From SZUA-36 sp963759155 (lineage in GTDB: Bacteria > Pseudomonadota > Gammaproteobacteria > Xanthomonadales > SZUA-36), in contig CAVWXX010000001.1 of assembly GCA_963759155.1 (NCBI GenBank), positions 327,468 through 391,467 on the forward strand: 64,000 nucleotides of DNA, given 5' to 3'. How positions within the stretch are numbered: the first letter of the stretch is position 1; the number at the start of each line of letters is the position of its first letter. This document shows positions 19,076 to 27,589 of this stretch, in pieces. The translations under genes and the position numbers were made by a program. The notes below the pieces were generated by a model that was not told the origin of the DNA, ran no database searches, and worked only from the letters and a program-made list of their open reading frames with translations.

Positions 19076-19169
19076 TGCAGTAGCTTATGCCGGGACCTTG
19101 AGCGACAGGGATGTCGCGACAGAGCCTATAGGGACATACTCGCGGCGTGTCCCGGCATAAGCTACTGCA
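19076..19169. repeat. Long palindrome 2, perfect 21-base arms
   Basis: TGCAGTAGCTTATGCCGGGA plus C (19076-19096) is a perfect inverted match to 19149-19169. The 52-base loop has its own hairpin GCGACAGGGATGTCGC. Arm length, loop length and total length match palindrome 1 within one base, although arm sequences differ. The two appear to be related elements in opposite orientation. Confidence 0.8.
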
Positions 19170-19382
19170 TGGCCTTGGCTTCCCCAATGAGCAATGGTTT
19201 TTAACCGTTTAGTCCTGACACAAGGTACCGCAAAGCCTCGGCTTCCCGATCAATCAAAAAACGGTACTGTTAACCAATAACATAGCTGTGCAAAGCACAC
19301 AATCGCACCGCGCATCCTGTGCTTAACCGTTCATGGCCCAGGCCAACCTCTCGACCGGTTCCGGTCTCACCGTCTCCTGAAC

Positions 19383-19415
19383 ATAAAAAAACCCCACCGG
19401 AAAACCGGCGGGGTT
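19383..19415 (-). terminator. Rho-independent terminator for polA / small RNA
   Basis: On the minus strand AACCCCGCCGG (19415-19405), loop TTTT, CCGGTGGGGTT (19400-19390), then a continuous run of T down to about 19384. Stem of eleven positions with one C-A mismatch and a perfect T tract: a textbook intrinsic terminator in the polA direction, about 160 bases past the polA stop. Confidence 0.9.
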
Positions 19416-19500
19416 CAAAAATGGTGTCGGTTTGGGGGAAATGACCGATACCGTGGTTCGCTAAGGGATGCGAACCGGACTGTTAGTGAACAGTCATAAA
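19383..19500 (-). ncRNA. Candidate structured small RNA downstream of polA
   Basis: Read on the minus strand, four hairpins follow one another just after the polA stop: ACTGTT/AACAGT (19494-19479), GGTTCGC/GCGAACC with an eight-base loop (19476-19455), GGTATCGGT/ACCGACACC with one mismatch and the loop CATTTCCCCCAA (19452-19423), and a strong terminator (19415-19390 plus seven T). In E. coli the Spot 42 RNA gene (spf) lies directly downstream of polA in the same direction, and Pseudomonas has the sRNA ErsA near polA. The C-rich loop is complementary to a ribosome-site-plus-start sequence (TTGGGGGAAATG). No sigma-70 promoter is obvious, so it could also be a processed polA 3' UTR. Existence of the structure is seen; the RNA is inferred. 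Confidence 0.5.
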
Positions 19501-19575
19501 TTAAGACAGGTTTGTAATTATTTGGTTCAAATGCGTAGTTAAATTTTCAATGAAAATTCCGGTTGATATCTTGCA

Positions 19576-22263
19576 CTAGTGCGCTGTATCCCAGTCCTTT
19601 CCGGAACCAACGTCCACGACAAGCGGTACGTCCAGTTTTGCCGCAGCCGACATATGTTCAACGATCGCATCAGACACTAAAGCAAGCTGGCCTTCTTCCA
19701 CTTCCAGTACCAGCTCATCGTGCACCTGCATCACCAGTCTTGCGCCCGGCTTCTCGGTCTGCAGCCAATGGTCCACCTTGATCATGGCAATCTTGATAAT
19801 ATCCGCCGCTGTTCCCTGCATCGGGGCATTGATGGCGGCGCGCTCTGCTCCCTGGCGACGCATCATATTGCTGGCATTGATCTCCGGCAAATACAGGCGA
19901 CGGCCGAACAGGGTTTCAACATAGCCTTTTTCACGTGCCTGCTCACGGGTTTCCTCCATAAAGACCCGCACATCCGGATAGCGTGCGAAATACGTATCCA
20001 TGTATTCCTGTGCCTCGGGACGGCTGATATCCAGCTGTCGACCGAGTCCGAAGGCTGACATGCCGTACATCAGTCCAAAATTGATCGCCTTGGCCGCACG
20101 GCGCTGATCATCCGTCACCTTTTCATAGTCTGCGCCAAATACCTCACCCGCCGTCGCCCGGTGAACATCAACACCATCATGGAAGGCCTTGAGCAATCCC
20201 TTGTCCCCGGACAGGTGAGCCATGATACGCAGTTCGATCTGGGAGTAATCGGCTGCCAGTATGATGCTGCCTTTCGGTGCGACAAAGGCCGTACGTATTT
20301 TGCGCCCCTGTGGTGTGCGTATGGGGATGTTTTGCAGGTTGGGGTTGGATGAAGAAAGCCTTCCTGTTGCCGCAACCGCCTGGTGATAGGAGGTATGTAC
20401 ACGCCCGGTATGCGGGTTTATCTGCTCGGGAAGTTTATCGGTGTAGGTTGATTTGAGCTTGGAAATCGACCGGTTTTCAAGAATCAGTTTAGGTAGTTCA
20501 TAATCCACAGCCAGTTCTTTCAACACGTCTTCGGCTGTGGATGGCTGACCTTTGGGTGTCTTGCGGATGACCGGCAGCTCAAGTTTTTCAAAGAGTATCT
20601 GCTGTAATTGTTTGGGAGAACCCAGGTTGAACGGCTGACCGGCAGCCTGGTGTGCCTGTTCTTCCAACTCCAACATGCGTTTGGCCAACTCACTACTCTG
20701 CTGACGCAATGTTGCGCCATCAATCAACACACCGGTCTGCTCCATTCTGGCCAGCACCGGTATCAGCGGGATTTCAATTTCTTCTAACACCTTTTCAAGG
20801 GCAGGCTCAGCCTGAAGCTTCGGCCACAGGTGCTGATGCAATCGCAATGTGATGTCGGCGTCCTCAGCCGCGTAATGACCGGCATCTTCAATCGAGACCT
20901 GGCTGAAAGGTATCTGCTTGGCGCCCTTACCGGCGATATCTTCGTAGTGGGTGGTCTTGTGACCCAGGTACTTAAGCGCCAATGAGTCCATATCGTGACG
21001 ACTGCCGGTGCTATTGAGCACGTAGGATTCGAGCATGGTGTCAAAGGCAACACCCTGCACCGCTAAATCGTAGCGTGACAGGACATTCATGTCGTACTTG
21101 ATGTGCTGACCCACCTTTTTGGGTGATTCGTCCTCCAGGAGCGGTCTGAGAGCCTGCAAAACCATGTCACGGTCAAGTTGGCCGGGGACACCCGGGTAAT
21201 TGTGACCCACCGGTATGTAAACTGCTTCAAAGGCATCGATGGCAAAACTCAGCCCCACCAGCTCTGCCTGCATCGGATCAAGACTGGTCGTTTCAGTATC
21301 AAAAGCGATCAGATCAGCGTTCTGAAGCTTGTCCAGCCACTGATTAAAACGCGGCATGTCGAGAATCGTGGTGTAAACCGGTTCTTTACCTTTGGCCTGG
21401 GGTGTTTCTTCAGTGCCAAGTTCCCGTAACCAGCTGTTGAACTCGTTACGCTGCAGAAATTCACGCAGGGCAACTTCATCTACAGGTCCGCGTTTTAGTT
21501 GGTCGACATCAAGATCAAGGTCCAGATCTCCGCGGATAGTGGCCAAATCCTTTGAAAGCGGCAGGGTTTCAAGCGCCTCGCGCAGGTACTCACCGATCTT
21601 ACCTTTCATATCCGGGGCATTCGCGATTACGCCATCCAGATCCTGCCAGTTGTTCAGCCACTTGGCAGCCGTTTTTGGACCGCACTTCTCTACCCCGGGA
21701 ATGTTGTCCGCCTTGTCACCTGTCAATGCCAGGTAATCGACGATCTGCTCCGGTGTCACGCCAAATTTTTCCACCACGCCATCGGCATCCATGGATGTAT
21801 CGGTCATCGTGTTGACCAGTGACACGTGGTCATTGACCAATTGGGCCATGTCCTTGTCGCCGGTTGAGATCACACAGTTGATTTTCTGATCTGTAGCACG
21901 GTTTGCCAGGGTACCGATGACATCGTCGGCTTCAACACCCGGCACCTCGATCAGTGGCAGACCCATCAAGCGGACAATCTCATGAATCGACTCTACCTGC
22001 TGCCTGAGTTCCAGCGGCATCGGCGGACGATTGGCCTTGTATTCGGCATACATCTCGTGGCGAAACGTCGGGCCTTTTGCATCGAAAACCACCGCGATAT
22101 TGTCTGATTCCGCGTCTTTGAGCAGACGCCGCAACATATTGGCCACACCAAGCAGGGCACCCGTTGGCTCACCTGCCGAATTGGTCAGGTTGGGTAGTGC
22201 ATGGTACGCACGATAGATATAGGACGAACCATCGACCAGGTAGAGAGTATTATTTGTGCTCAT
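19576..22263 (-). CDS. polA: DNA polymerase I
   Basis: Three-domain polymerase of 895 residues for Okazaki fragment maturation and repair. The N-terminal 5'-3' exonuclease (about 1-290) begins YLVDGSSYIYRAYHALP; the 3'-5' proofreading domain keeps the acidic residues in IAFDTETTSLDP, so it is probably active; the polymerase domain has motif A DYSQIELRIMAHLS, the O-helix RRAAKAINFGLMYGMSAFG and motif C MQVHDELVLEVEE. The region downstream holds a candidate small RNA and a terminator. The divergent DUF2782 gene starts about 100 bases upstream. Confidence 0.97.
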   Translation of the reverse strand: MSTNNTLYLVDGSSYIYRAYHALPNLTNSAGEPTGALLGVANMLRRLLKDAESDNIAVVFDAKGPTFRHEMYAEYKANRPPMPLELRQQVESIHEIVRLMGLPLIEVPGVEADDVIGTLANRATDQKINCVISTGDKDMAQLVNDHVSLVNTMTDTSMDADGVVEKFGVTPEQIVDYLALTGDKADNIPGVEKCGPKTAAKWLNNWQDLDGVIANAPDMKGKIGEYLREALETLPLSKDLATIRGDLDLDLDVDQLKRGPVDEVALREFLQRNEFNSWLRELGTEETPQAKGKEPVYTTILDMPRFNQWLDKLQNADLIAFDTETTSLDPMQAELVGLSFAIDAFEAVYIPVGHNYPGVPGQLDRDMVLQALRPLLEDESPKKVGQHIKYDMNVLSRYDLAVQGVAFDTMLESYVLNSTGSRHDMDSLALKYLGHKTTHYEDIAGKGAKQIPFSQVSIEDAGHYAAEDADITLRLHQHLWPKLQAEPALEKVLEEIEIPLIPVLARMEQTGVLIDGATLRQQSSELAKRMLELEEQAHQAAGQPFNLGSPKQLQQILFEKLELPVIRKTPKGQPSTAEDVLKELAVDYELPKLILENRSISKLKSTYTDKLPEQINPHTGRVHTSYHQAVAATGRLSSSNPNLQNIPIRTPQGRKIRTAFVAPKGSIILAADYSQIELRIMAHLSGDKGLLKAFHDGVDVHRATAGEVFGADYEKVTDDQRRAAKAINFGLMYGMSAFGLGRQLDISRPEAQEYMDTYFARYPDVRVFMEETREQAREKGYVETLFGRRLYLPEINASNMMRRQGAERAAINAPMQGTAADIIKIAMIKVDHWLQTEKPGARLVMQVHDELVLEVEEGQLALVSDAIVEHMSAAAKLDVPLVVDVGSGKDWDTAH

Positions 22264-22365
22264 GCAACATTTCTTCCAGATTCAGTTATTCGGGTCTGTT
22301 ATGCTGAGAGTATATAGAATCAGCTACCGATAGATTATTAATTTGCTGTTGATGGAGCAATGCGA

Positions 22366-22722
22366 ATGAAGCAAAAATGGATAAGTGTGCTGGCCCTTGG
22401 CTCATTGATCTGCGGGTTGGCGGTGGCGCAGGAGGAAGCGACAGAAAACGTTGACCCCGCAGCACCACCACCGATAGTACCCATCCCCCCCAAAGTACCC
22501 GGTGAAGAGCTCGAACCCAGTGTTGTGATTACCGAAAGGGAAGGCCAGCGTATTGAAGAATACATGCAAAATGGCCGTGTCTACATGGTCAAAATCACCC
22601 CTGTAAAAGGACCTGCCTATTATTACCTTGATGAAGATGGTGATGGTGAGCTTGAGTTACGGGAGTCCGACCGCAAACTGAACCCGGTGCAACCGGTGTA
22701 CTGGAAGCTCAAAGAGTGGTGA
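22366..22722 (+). CDS. DUF2782 exported protein
   Basis: A 118-residue protein with a signal peptide (LALGSLICGLAVAQE) followed by a proline-rich stretch (PAAPPPIVPIPPKVPG) and a small domain with VVITEREGQRIEEYMQNGR, YMVKITPVKGPAYYYLD and EDGDGELE, matching DUF2782, found next to polA in other gammaproteobacteria. The second ATG (22366) is chosen over that at 22360 because GGAG stands eight bases before it. Function is unknown. It is followed closely by the TRAP small permease gene. Confidence 0.82.
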   Translation: MKQKWISVLALGSLICGLAVAQEEATENVDPAAPPPIVPIPPKVPGEELEPSVVITEREGQRIEEYMQNGRVYMVKITPVKGPAYYYLDEDGDGELELRESDRKLNPVQPVYWKLKEW

Positions 22723-22745
22723 CATCACCCGCACAGGAGCCACCT

Positions 22746-23246
22746 GTGCACTTAGCGGCGTTGCGTAGTTTTATCGCACTGTCCGGCAAAGCCACCGCCT
22801 GGCTGACGCTCGTCATGGTTTTGCTGACATTCACCATCGTGGTACTTCGTTATGGTTATAACATGGGCTGGATCTGGCTACAGGAATCGTTGACCTACCT
22901 TCATGTCGCCGTTTTCAGCGTGGCTGCCGCATGGGCTTTGCAACAGGACGGGCATGTTCGTGTCGATATTTTTTATGCGGGTATGACAGTCAAAAGCCGC
23001 GCCCGTGTCGACTTGCTGGGCACACTGATATTCCTTGTTCCCTTTTGTGTTTTTATCCTGGTTATCTCCTGGCCATACGTGGCAAATTCCTGGAAGCTAC
23101 TGGAATCTTCAAGGGAGGCCGGTGGGTTGCCACTGGTGTTTCTGCTCAAGTCACTCATCCTGGTGATGCCCGCGTTATTGCTTTGTCAGGCCATTATCAA
23201 CATCACAGACGCATGGAAAACCCTGCGTACTGAACCTGGCACCTGA
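22746..23246 (+). CDS. Orphan TRAP transporter small permease (DctQ type)
   Basis: A membrane protein of 166 residues with four predicted helices and the DctQ/TRAP small-subunit pattern (VLRYGYNMGWIWLQESLTYL, AAAWALQQDGHVRVDIFY). TRAP systems import organic acids together with a large permease (DctM) and a periplasmic binding protein (DctP). Neither partner gene is present nearby: trmH starts three bases after this stop. GTG at 22746 with AGGAG six bases before is chosen; an alternative GTG at 22716 would overlap the DUF2782 gene. It may pair with a large subunit encoded elsewhere or be a relic. Confidence 0.82.
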   Translation: MHLAALRSFIALSGKATAWLTLVMVLLTFTIVVLRYGYNMGWIWLQESLTYLHVAVFSVAAAWALQQDGHVRVDIFYAGMTVKSRARVDLLGTLIFLVPFCVFILVISWPYVANSWKLLESSREAGGLPLVFLLKSLILVMPALLLCQAIINITDAWKTLRTEPGT

Positions 23247-23249
23247 GCC

Positions 23250-23918
23250 ATGACGCCCGAACGCGTCACCCGGGTCGATGCGGTACTGGCGCAACGCCAA
23301 CCTGATCTGACCGTGTTTGCAGAGAACCTGCACAAACCCAAAAACTTCTCGGCCATGGTTCGAAACTGTGACGCCGTGGGTATCAATGAAATGCATGTAT
23401 CACCGGGTGAGAATAGTCTCCGCACCCACTGGAAAACCTCCCAGGGAGCCGAGAAATGGGTATATATCAATACCCACGACAGTACACAGAGTAGCTGCAC
23501 CTATCTGAAATCAAAAGGTTTTCAACTGGTAGCAGCACATTTGAGTGATGACGCGATAGATTTTCGAGACTTTGATTACACCCAACCCACAGCCCTTGTC
23601 ATGGGCTCCGAGTTATTTGGTGTCAGCGATGAGACCCTGTCTTTTGTCGACCAGCAGATCACCATACCGATGATGGGTGTAACCCAGTCCCTGAACGTTT
23701 CGGTGGCTTGCGCGATCGTGCTCTACGAAGCACAACGCCAAAGACAGGCTGCAGGCATGTATGACCAATGCCGCCTGGATGATGAAACGCTCGCACGGCA
23801 ACGATTTGAGTGGCTACACCCGGTGCTCACTAGCTATTGTAGAAAACATCGACTTCCTTATCCGTCTCTGGACGAAGCAGGTGATTTGGCAGAACCGATG
23901 CCAAGAGCGAAACCCTGA
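23250..23918 (+). CDS. trmH: tRNA (guanosine-18-2'-O)-methyltransferase
   Basis: SPOUT-class methyltransferase for Gm18 in the D-loop of tRNA. The 222-residue protein has VFAENLHKPKNFSAMVRNCD (motif 1 with the catalytic arginine), ALVMGSELFGVSDE (motif 2) and IPMMGVTQSLNVSVACAIVL (motif 3, the knot). The C-terminal extension after the knot (YEAQRQRQAAG onwards) is typical of TrmH rather than RlmB. It starts three bases after the TRAP gene and probably shares its transcript. Confidence 0.93.
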   Translation: MTPERVTRVDAVLAQRQPDLTVFAENLHKPKNFSAMVRNCDAVGINEMHVSPGENSLRTHWKTSQGAEKWVYINTHDSTQSSCTYLKSKGFQLVAAHLSDDAIDFRDFDYTQPTALVMGSELFGVSDETLSFVDQQITIPMMGVTQSLNVSVACAIVLYEAQRQRQAAGMYDQCRLDDETLARQRFEWLHPVLTSYCRKHRLPYPSLDEAGDLAEPMPRAKP

Positions 23919-23939
23919 TCATTCTCTACTTATTACTCT

Positions 23940-24308
23940 CTATTTCTTTTCTTTAAGCAATCCAGCGAGACCTGCAAACGGGCTATGCGTGGCTGAGCTT
24001 TCTTGTGTCTCAGATTCGAGATGACCATAGGCCGCGTCGATCAACCGGGAGTGTTCGTTATCGTGGCAATAAACACAAAGTAGCTCCCAGTTACTACCAT
24101 CCTGCGGGTTGTTGTCGTGGTTGTGGTCACGATGATGAACCGTAAGCTCCTGCAGGTTCTCCCTGGTGAACTCACGTACACAGCGACCACAAACCCAGGG
24201 GTACATTTTAAGCGCCTTCGCCCGGTATCCCTTCTCACGTTCATCAGTGGCCTTGCGTGCCTCGGCGACGATTCTGTCGAGATTTTTTGATGATTTTTCT
24301 GCTGTCAT
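23940..24308 (-). CDS. YajD-family HNH nuclease
   Basis: A 122-residue HNH protein. Two zinc-binding cysteine pairs (WVCGRCVREF and LLCVYCHDNEHSR) bracket the HNH core ELTVHHRDHNHDNNP and DGSNWELL. This matches the small E. coli YajD family, annotated as HNH endonuclease of unknown role. The frame is open further upstream through part of aroE; the ATG at 24308 with AGAGGG before it gives the family-like N-terminus. The gene lies just after aroE and may be co-transcribed with it. Confidence 0.87.
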   Translation of the reverse strand: MTAEKSSKNLDRIVAEARKATDEREKGYRAKALKMYPWVCGRCVREFTRENLQELTVHHRDHNHDNNPQDGSNWELLCVYCHDNEHSRLIDAAYGHLESETQESSATHSPFAGLAGLLKEKK

Positions 24309-24321
24309 AACTGCCCTCTTC

Positions 24322-25158
24322 TCAAACTGCGTCGCGTCGAAGGACATCAATAACAGAACGGGTTTCCGGCTGTTCACCCGTCCAGATGGAAAAACTTTTT
24401 GCGGCCTGCTCCACCAACATACCCAGGCCATCAAGATAGGGCCATCGCATTTCTTCACACAGTCGCTTTAACGGCAGGCTGGCTTTGAAATAGTTCATGT
24501 CATAGCAAAGTGCATCTGGCGCGAAAACCGAGCCTGGCAACGGTGGCGCCTCACCGTGATGCCCCAGTGAGGTGGCATTGATCACCAGGTCAAAAGTGCC
24601 TTTTGAAGACAGGTCAGCCCAGCCCGTAACAGAGACTTTTCCCCCGGAGTCGAAGCGTTCCGACAGGGCCTGAGCACGATCCAGGTTGCGATTGACCAGC
24701 AAAACCTCCGAGGGGCCTTGTGCCAGCAAAGCACCCAAGATACCCGCCGCCGCACCCCCGGCCCCAAGAACAAGCACACGTTTGCCGGCAAGGTTTATTC
24801 CATGATTCCCGGTCAAATCAGTGATGAGCCCGGCGCCATCAGTGGTATACGCAAACCACCCTGATGATTGACGAACAAGGGTATTGGCAGCCTGCGCCAG
24901 GGTGACTTCCGGTGATGAACCCGAAGCCAACTGCCATGCATCCCGTTTGAATGGCAAAGTGACATTGCATCCCATGCCACCTGTGAGTCGAAAAGCATCC
25001 AGCGCCCCGGGGAACTCATTGACATCGGGTTCTATCAGCCGATACTCAATTTTCAACCCGAACTGTGCCGCAAACCGACGGTGTATCGCCGGGGATAAAG
25101 ATGATTTTACCGGTTGCCCGAACAGCGCCAGCTTGATCAGTTCTTTTCCCTGATCCAC
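24322..25158 (-). CDS. aroE: Shikimate dehydrogenase
   Basis: NADP-dependent reduction of 3-dehydroshikimate to shikimate in aromatic amino acid synthesis. The 278-residue protein has the substrate motif LFGQPVKSSLSPAIHRRF, the catalytic lysine in NVTLPFKRDAW, NTLVRQSSGWFAYTTDGAG, the NADP loop VLVLGAGGAAAGILG with VNRNLDRA, and INATSLGHHG. The start is GTG, overlapping the end of hemB by 22 bases, so the two are linked. In many relatives aroE follows hemF; here it follows hemB. Confidence 0.94.
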   Translation of the reverse strand: MDQGKELIKLALFGQPVKSSLSPAIHRRFAAQFGLKIEYRLIEPDVNEFPGALDAFRLTGGMGCNVTLPFKRDAWQLASGSSPEVTLAQAANTLVRQSSGWFAYTTDGAGLITDLTGNHGINLAGKRVLVLGAGGAAAGILGALLAQGPSEVLLVNRNLDRAQALSERFDSGGKVSVTGWADLSSKGTFDLVINATSLGHHGEAPPLPGSVFAPDALCYDMNYFKASLPLKRLCEEMRWPYLDGLGMLVEQAAKSFSIWTGEQPETRSVIDVLRRDAV

Positions 25159-26132
25159 GCTGCTGCCTGTAATGCAAAGTACGTCAATATGCCATCTGCG
25201 CCGGCCCGCTTGATACTGGTAAGGGCCTCCATCACGACAGATTTTTCATCCAGCCAACCATTGATGGTTGCCGCTTTGAGCATCGCATACTCACCGGACA
25301 CCTGGTAAACATAGGTTGGCGCACCAAAGGTGTCCTTCACTCGCCGAACGATGTCAAGGTAGGGTAAACCCGGTTTGACCATGACCATATCCGCACCCTC
25401 ATCAAGGTCCAGTTCCACTTCCGAAATAGCCTCATCGGAATTAGCCGGATCCATCTGGTAGGTATATTTGTTACCTCCACCCAGTGCACCCGCAGAACCA
25501 ACTGCATCCCTGAACGGGCCATAGAACGAAGAGGCATATTTGGCCGAGTAAGCCAGGATTCGTGTATTGATATAACCCGCAGCTTCCAGAGCATCGCGAA
25601 TCTCACCAATGCGGCCATCCATCATGTCTGATGGCGCTACGATATCGGCACCCGCCTGTGCGTGTGAGACTGCCTGCTTGACCAGGGCAACCACGGTTTC
25701 ATCATTCACGATGTAACCCTGTTCGTTCATCAGGCCGTCCTGCCCGTGACTGGTAAAAGGATCAAGGGCCACATCCGTCATGACACCCAGCTCCGGGTAA
25801 GCTTTTTTCAGTGCACGTACCGCCCGTTGTGCAAGCCCATCGGGGTTCCAGGCTTCACAGGCATCGTCCGTTTTGGCTTCCGGTGCTGTTACCGGAAAAA
25901 GTGCGATGGCCGGAACACCCAGGCGAACACATTCTCCAGCCTGGACAAGCAAACGGTCGATGCTCATACGTTCGACACCCGGCATGGACGCCACCTTTTC
26001 GGTGCAGTCTTCACCTTCGATAACAAATACCGGCCAGATTAAATCATCCGGTGTTACGACGGTTTCACGCATCAGGCGACGGGAAAAATCATCTGCGCGC
26101 ATACGGCGCATACGGGTAGAAGGAAAACTCAT
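25137..26132 (-). CDS. hemB: Delta-aminolevulinic acid dehydratase
   Basis: Porphobilinogen synthase, joining two 5-aminolevulinate molecules in tetrapyrrole synthesis. The 331-residue TIM-barrel protein shows ETVVTPDDLIWPVFVIEG, GVPAIALFPV, TDVALDPFTSHGQDG (the aspartate-containing, Mg-type variant of the metal site instead of the three-cysteine zinc site), the first Schiff-base lysine in LAYSAKYASSFYGPFRDA, and the second in VMVKPGLPYLDI. Overlaps aroE at its 3' end. Confidence 0.95.
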   Translation of the reverse strand: MSFPSTRMRRMRADDFSRRLMRETVVTPDDLIWPVFVIEGEDCTEKVASMPGVERMSIDRLLVQAGECVRLGVPAIALFPVTAPEAKTDDACEAWNPDGLAQRAVRALKKAYPELGVMTDVALDPFTSHGQDGLMNEQGYIVNDETVVALVKQAVSHAQAGADIVAPSDMMDGRIGEIRDALEAAGYINTRILAYSAKYASSFYGPFRDAVGSAGALGGGNKYTYQMDPANSDEAISEVELDLDEGADMVMVKPGLPYLDIVRRVKDTFGAPTYVYQVSGEYAMLKAATINGWLDEKSVVMEALTSIKRAGADGILTYFALQAAAWIREKN

Positions 26133-26164
26133 GTTATTGGTCCTTTAAAAATAGTGTGTGAATT

Positions 26165-26773
26165 TTAACTCTCTTTCTCATCGTACTCATACCAGACGCT
26201 CAGTTTTTCTACCAGTTCCGCAAGTCCGGCTTTATTGAGGGAAGAAAACACCTGGGCGCTGGCGATGTCAGGCAAATCGCGTTGTATCTTGAGCAAGGTA
26301 GACTGTGCCGGTCCGCGTTTGAGTTTATCTGACTTGGTCAGCAATATATGGCAGGGTATTTCCGCTGCCTCGCACCACTCCAGCATTTGCTGATCAAACT
26401 CACGCATCGGGTGACGGATATCCATCACCAGCACAACACCGCGCAAACACTTGCGTGTTTTGAAATAGCGTGCCATGACATTCCGCCAATGCTCTTTTAG
26501 CTTCAGGGGAACCTTGGCGTAACCATATCCGGGTAAATCGGCTATACGCCGGTTTTCGTCCAGCTCGAAGATAACAATTTGCTGGGTACGACCCGGCGTT
26601 TTACTGGTACGGGCAAGAGACTTTTGATCTGTTAATGTGTTGATTGCACTGGATTTACCTGCATTTGACCGACCCGCAATAGCGACCTCAATTCCTTGAT
26701 CTCCCGGCAGTTGCTTCAACTCGTGGGCATTGAGTACATAGCTGGCAACCCGGAAAGGGTTCTTCATTTTCAT
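26165..26773 (-). CDS. yihA: Ribosome biogenesis GTPase EngB/YihA
   Basis: Essential TRAFAC GTPase for large-subunit assembly. G motifs in the 202-residue protein: G1 GRSNAGKSSAIN, G2 region RTSKTPGRTQ, G3 DLPGYGYAKV, G4 LLTKSDKLKRG and G5 FSSLNKAGL. Two ATGs two codons apart (26773 and 26767) are possible starts. It is separated from hemB by about 30 bases and is divergent from the cytochrome c4 gene, the usual engB-cc4-dsbA neighbourhood. Confidence 0.95.
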   Translation of the reverse strand: MKMKNPFRVASYVLNAHELKQLPGDQGIEVAIAGRSNAGKSSAINTLTDQKSLARTSKTPGRTQQIVIFELDENRRIADLPGYGYAKVPLKLKEHWRNVMARYFKTRKCLRGVVLVMDIRHPMREFDQQMLEWCEAAEIPCHILLTKSDKLKRGPAQSTLLKIQRDLPDIASAQVFSSLNKAGLAELVEKLSVWYEYDEKES

Positions 26774-26882
26774 TGTTTGTTTCTCACATTTTTATATCTT
26801 AGCGCTGGAACGATCGTTACGAAAACGGGATAATAAGCGCCCATTTCGGTCATTGTACGCAAACATTCCTGGAGAGTACGAA

Positions 26883-27509
26883 ATGAAGCAATTATTGCAA
26901 TTCGCGATCGGCCTGTCGCTGCTGGTCTCTTTACCTGTTCTGGCATTGGGTGATGCCGCTGCCGGACAAGGCAAATCTGCCATATGTGCAGCCTGTCACG
27001 GCGCAGACGGCAACAGTGTTGTGCCAAACTGGCCCAAACTGGCCGGTCAACACGCAGATTACCTGCAACGCCAATTTGACTTGATCAAGGCCGGTAGCCG
27101 ACCCGTTCCGGAGATGGCCGGCATCGTCATCGGCATTTCCGATCAGGACATGGCTGACATTGCAGCCTATTTTTCCAGCCAGACCACCAGCGCCGGACTC
27201 ACCGATGAGTCATTACGTGCCGCCGGCGAACTGCTTTACCGGGGCGGCAATGCCGATACCGACATACCCGCTTGCATGTCCTGCCATGGTCCGGCAGGCG
27301 AAGGTAACCCGCTTTCCGGTTACCCGAGTCTTGCAGGCCAACACACGGTCTATTCTGAAAAAATGCTGACCGGCTTCCGGTCCGGTACGACCTGGGGCGC
27401 GGATGACGCCAGCAGCAAGATCATGACCGATGTGGCCAAGCGGATGACCGATGAGGAAATCAAGGCTGTGGCCAGTTATATCCAGGGTCTGCACGCCGTT
27501 AACGAATAA
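26883..27509 (+). CDS. Diheme cytochrome c4
   Basis: Periplasmic electron carrier of 208 residues. After a signal peptide (FAIGLSLLVSLPVLALG) there are two cytochrome c domains, each with a CxxCH heme site: CAACHGADGNS and, after residue 130, CMSCHGPAGEGN. Distal methionine candidates follow in each half (PEMAGIVIG and SSKIMTDVAKRM). The two-domain layout and place between engB and dsbA fit cytochrome c4, which donates electrons to terminal oxidases. ATG at 26883 is preceded by GGAG at proper spacing. Confidence 0.92.
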   Translation: MKQLLQFAIGLSLLVSLPVLALGDAAAGQGKSAICAACHGADGNSVVPNWPKLAGQHADYLQRQFDLIKAGSRPVPEMAGIVIGISDQDMADIAAYFSSQTTSAGLTDESLRAAGELLYRGGNADTDIPACMSCHGPAGEGNPLSGYPSLAGQHTVYSEKMLTGFRSGTTWGADDASSKIMTDVAKRMTDEEIKAVASYIQGLHAVNE

Positions 27510-27589
27510 GCCCGAAACGGCAGTGCGGAACAATAAGCTTCTGTAGTGGTCTGTATGCCGACAAGAAACCATATGTGGAGAAGTAAATA

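Larger units (their letters stand above)
18641..19575. other. Long non-coding region between hemF and polA
   Basis: Nearly one kilobase between two convergent genes without a credible coding frame, tRNA or transposase. It contains two long palindromes of almost identical size (18835-18927 and 19076-19169), a partial further copy of ATTGTCTTA around 18740, and a series of hairpins ending in a terminator on the minus strand near the polA end (19383-19500). About 200 bases between the second palindrome and the terminator show nothing I can assign. Confidence 0.7.

Noticed and set aside
18835..19169. The palindromes as integron attC sites
   Set aside because: The long imperfect palindromes recall attC, but no GTTRRRY/RYYYAAC core pairs flank them, no integrase is near and no cassette-like small genes lie between.
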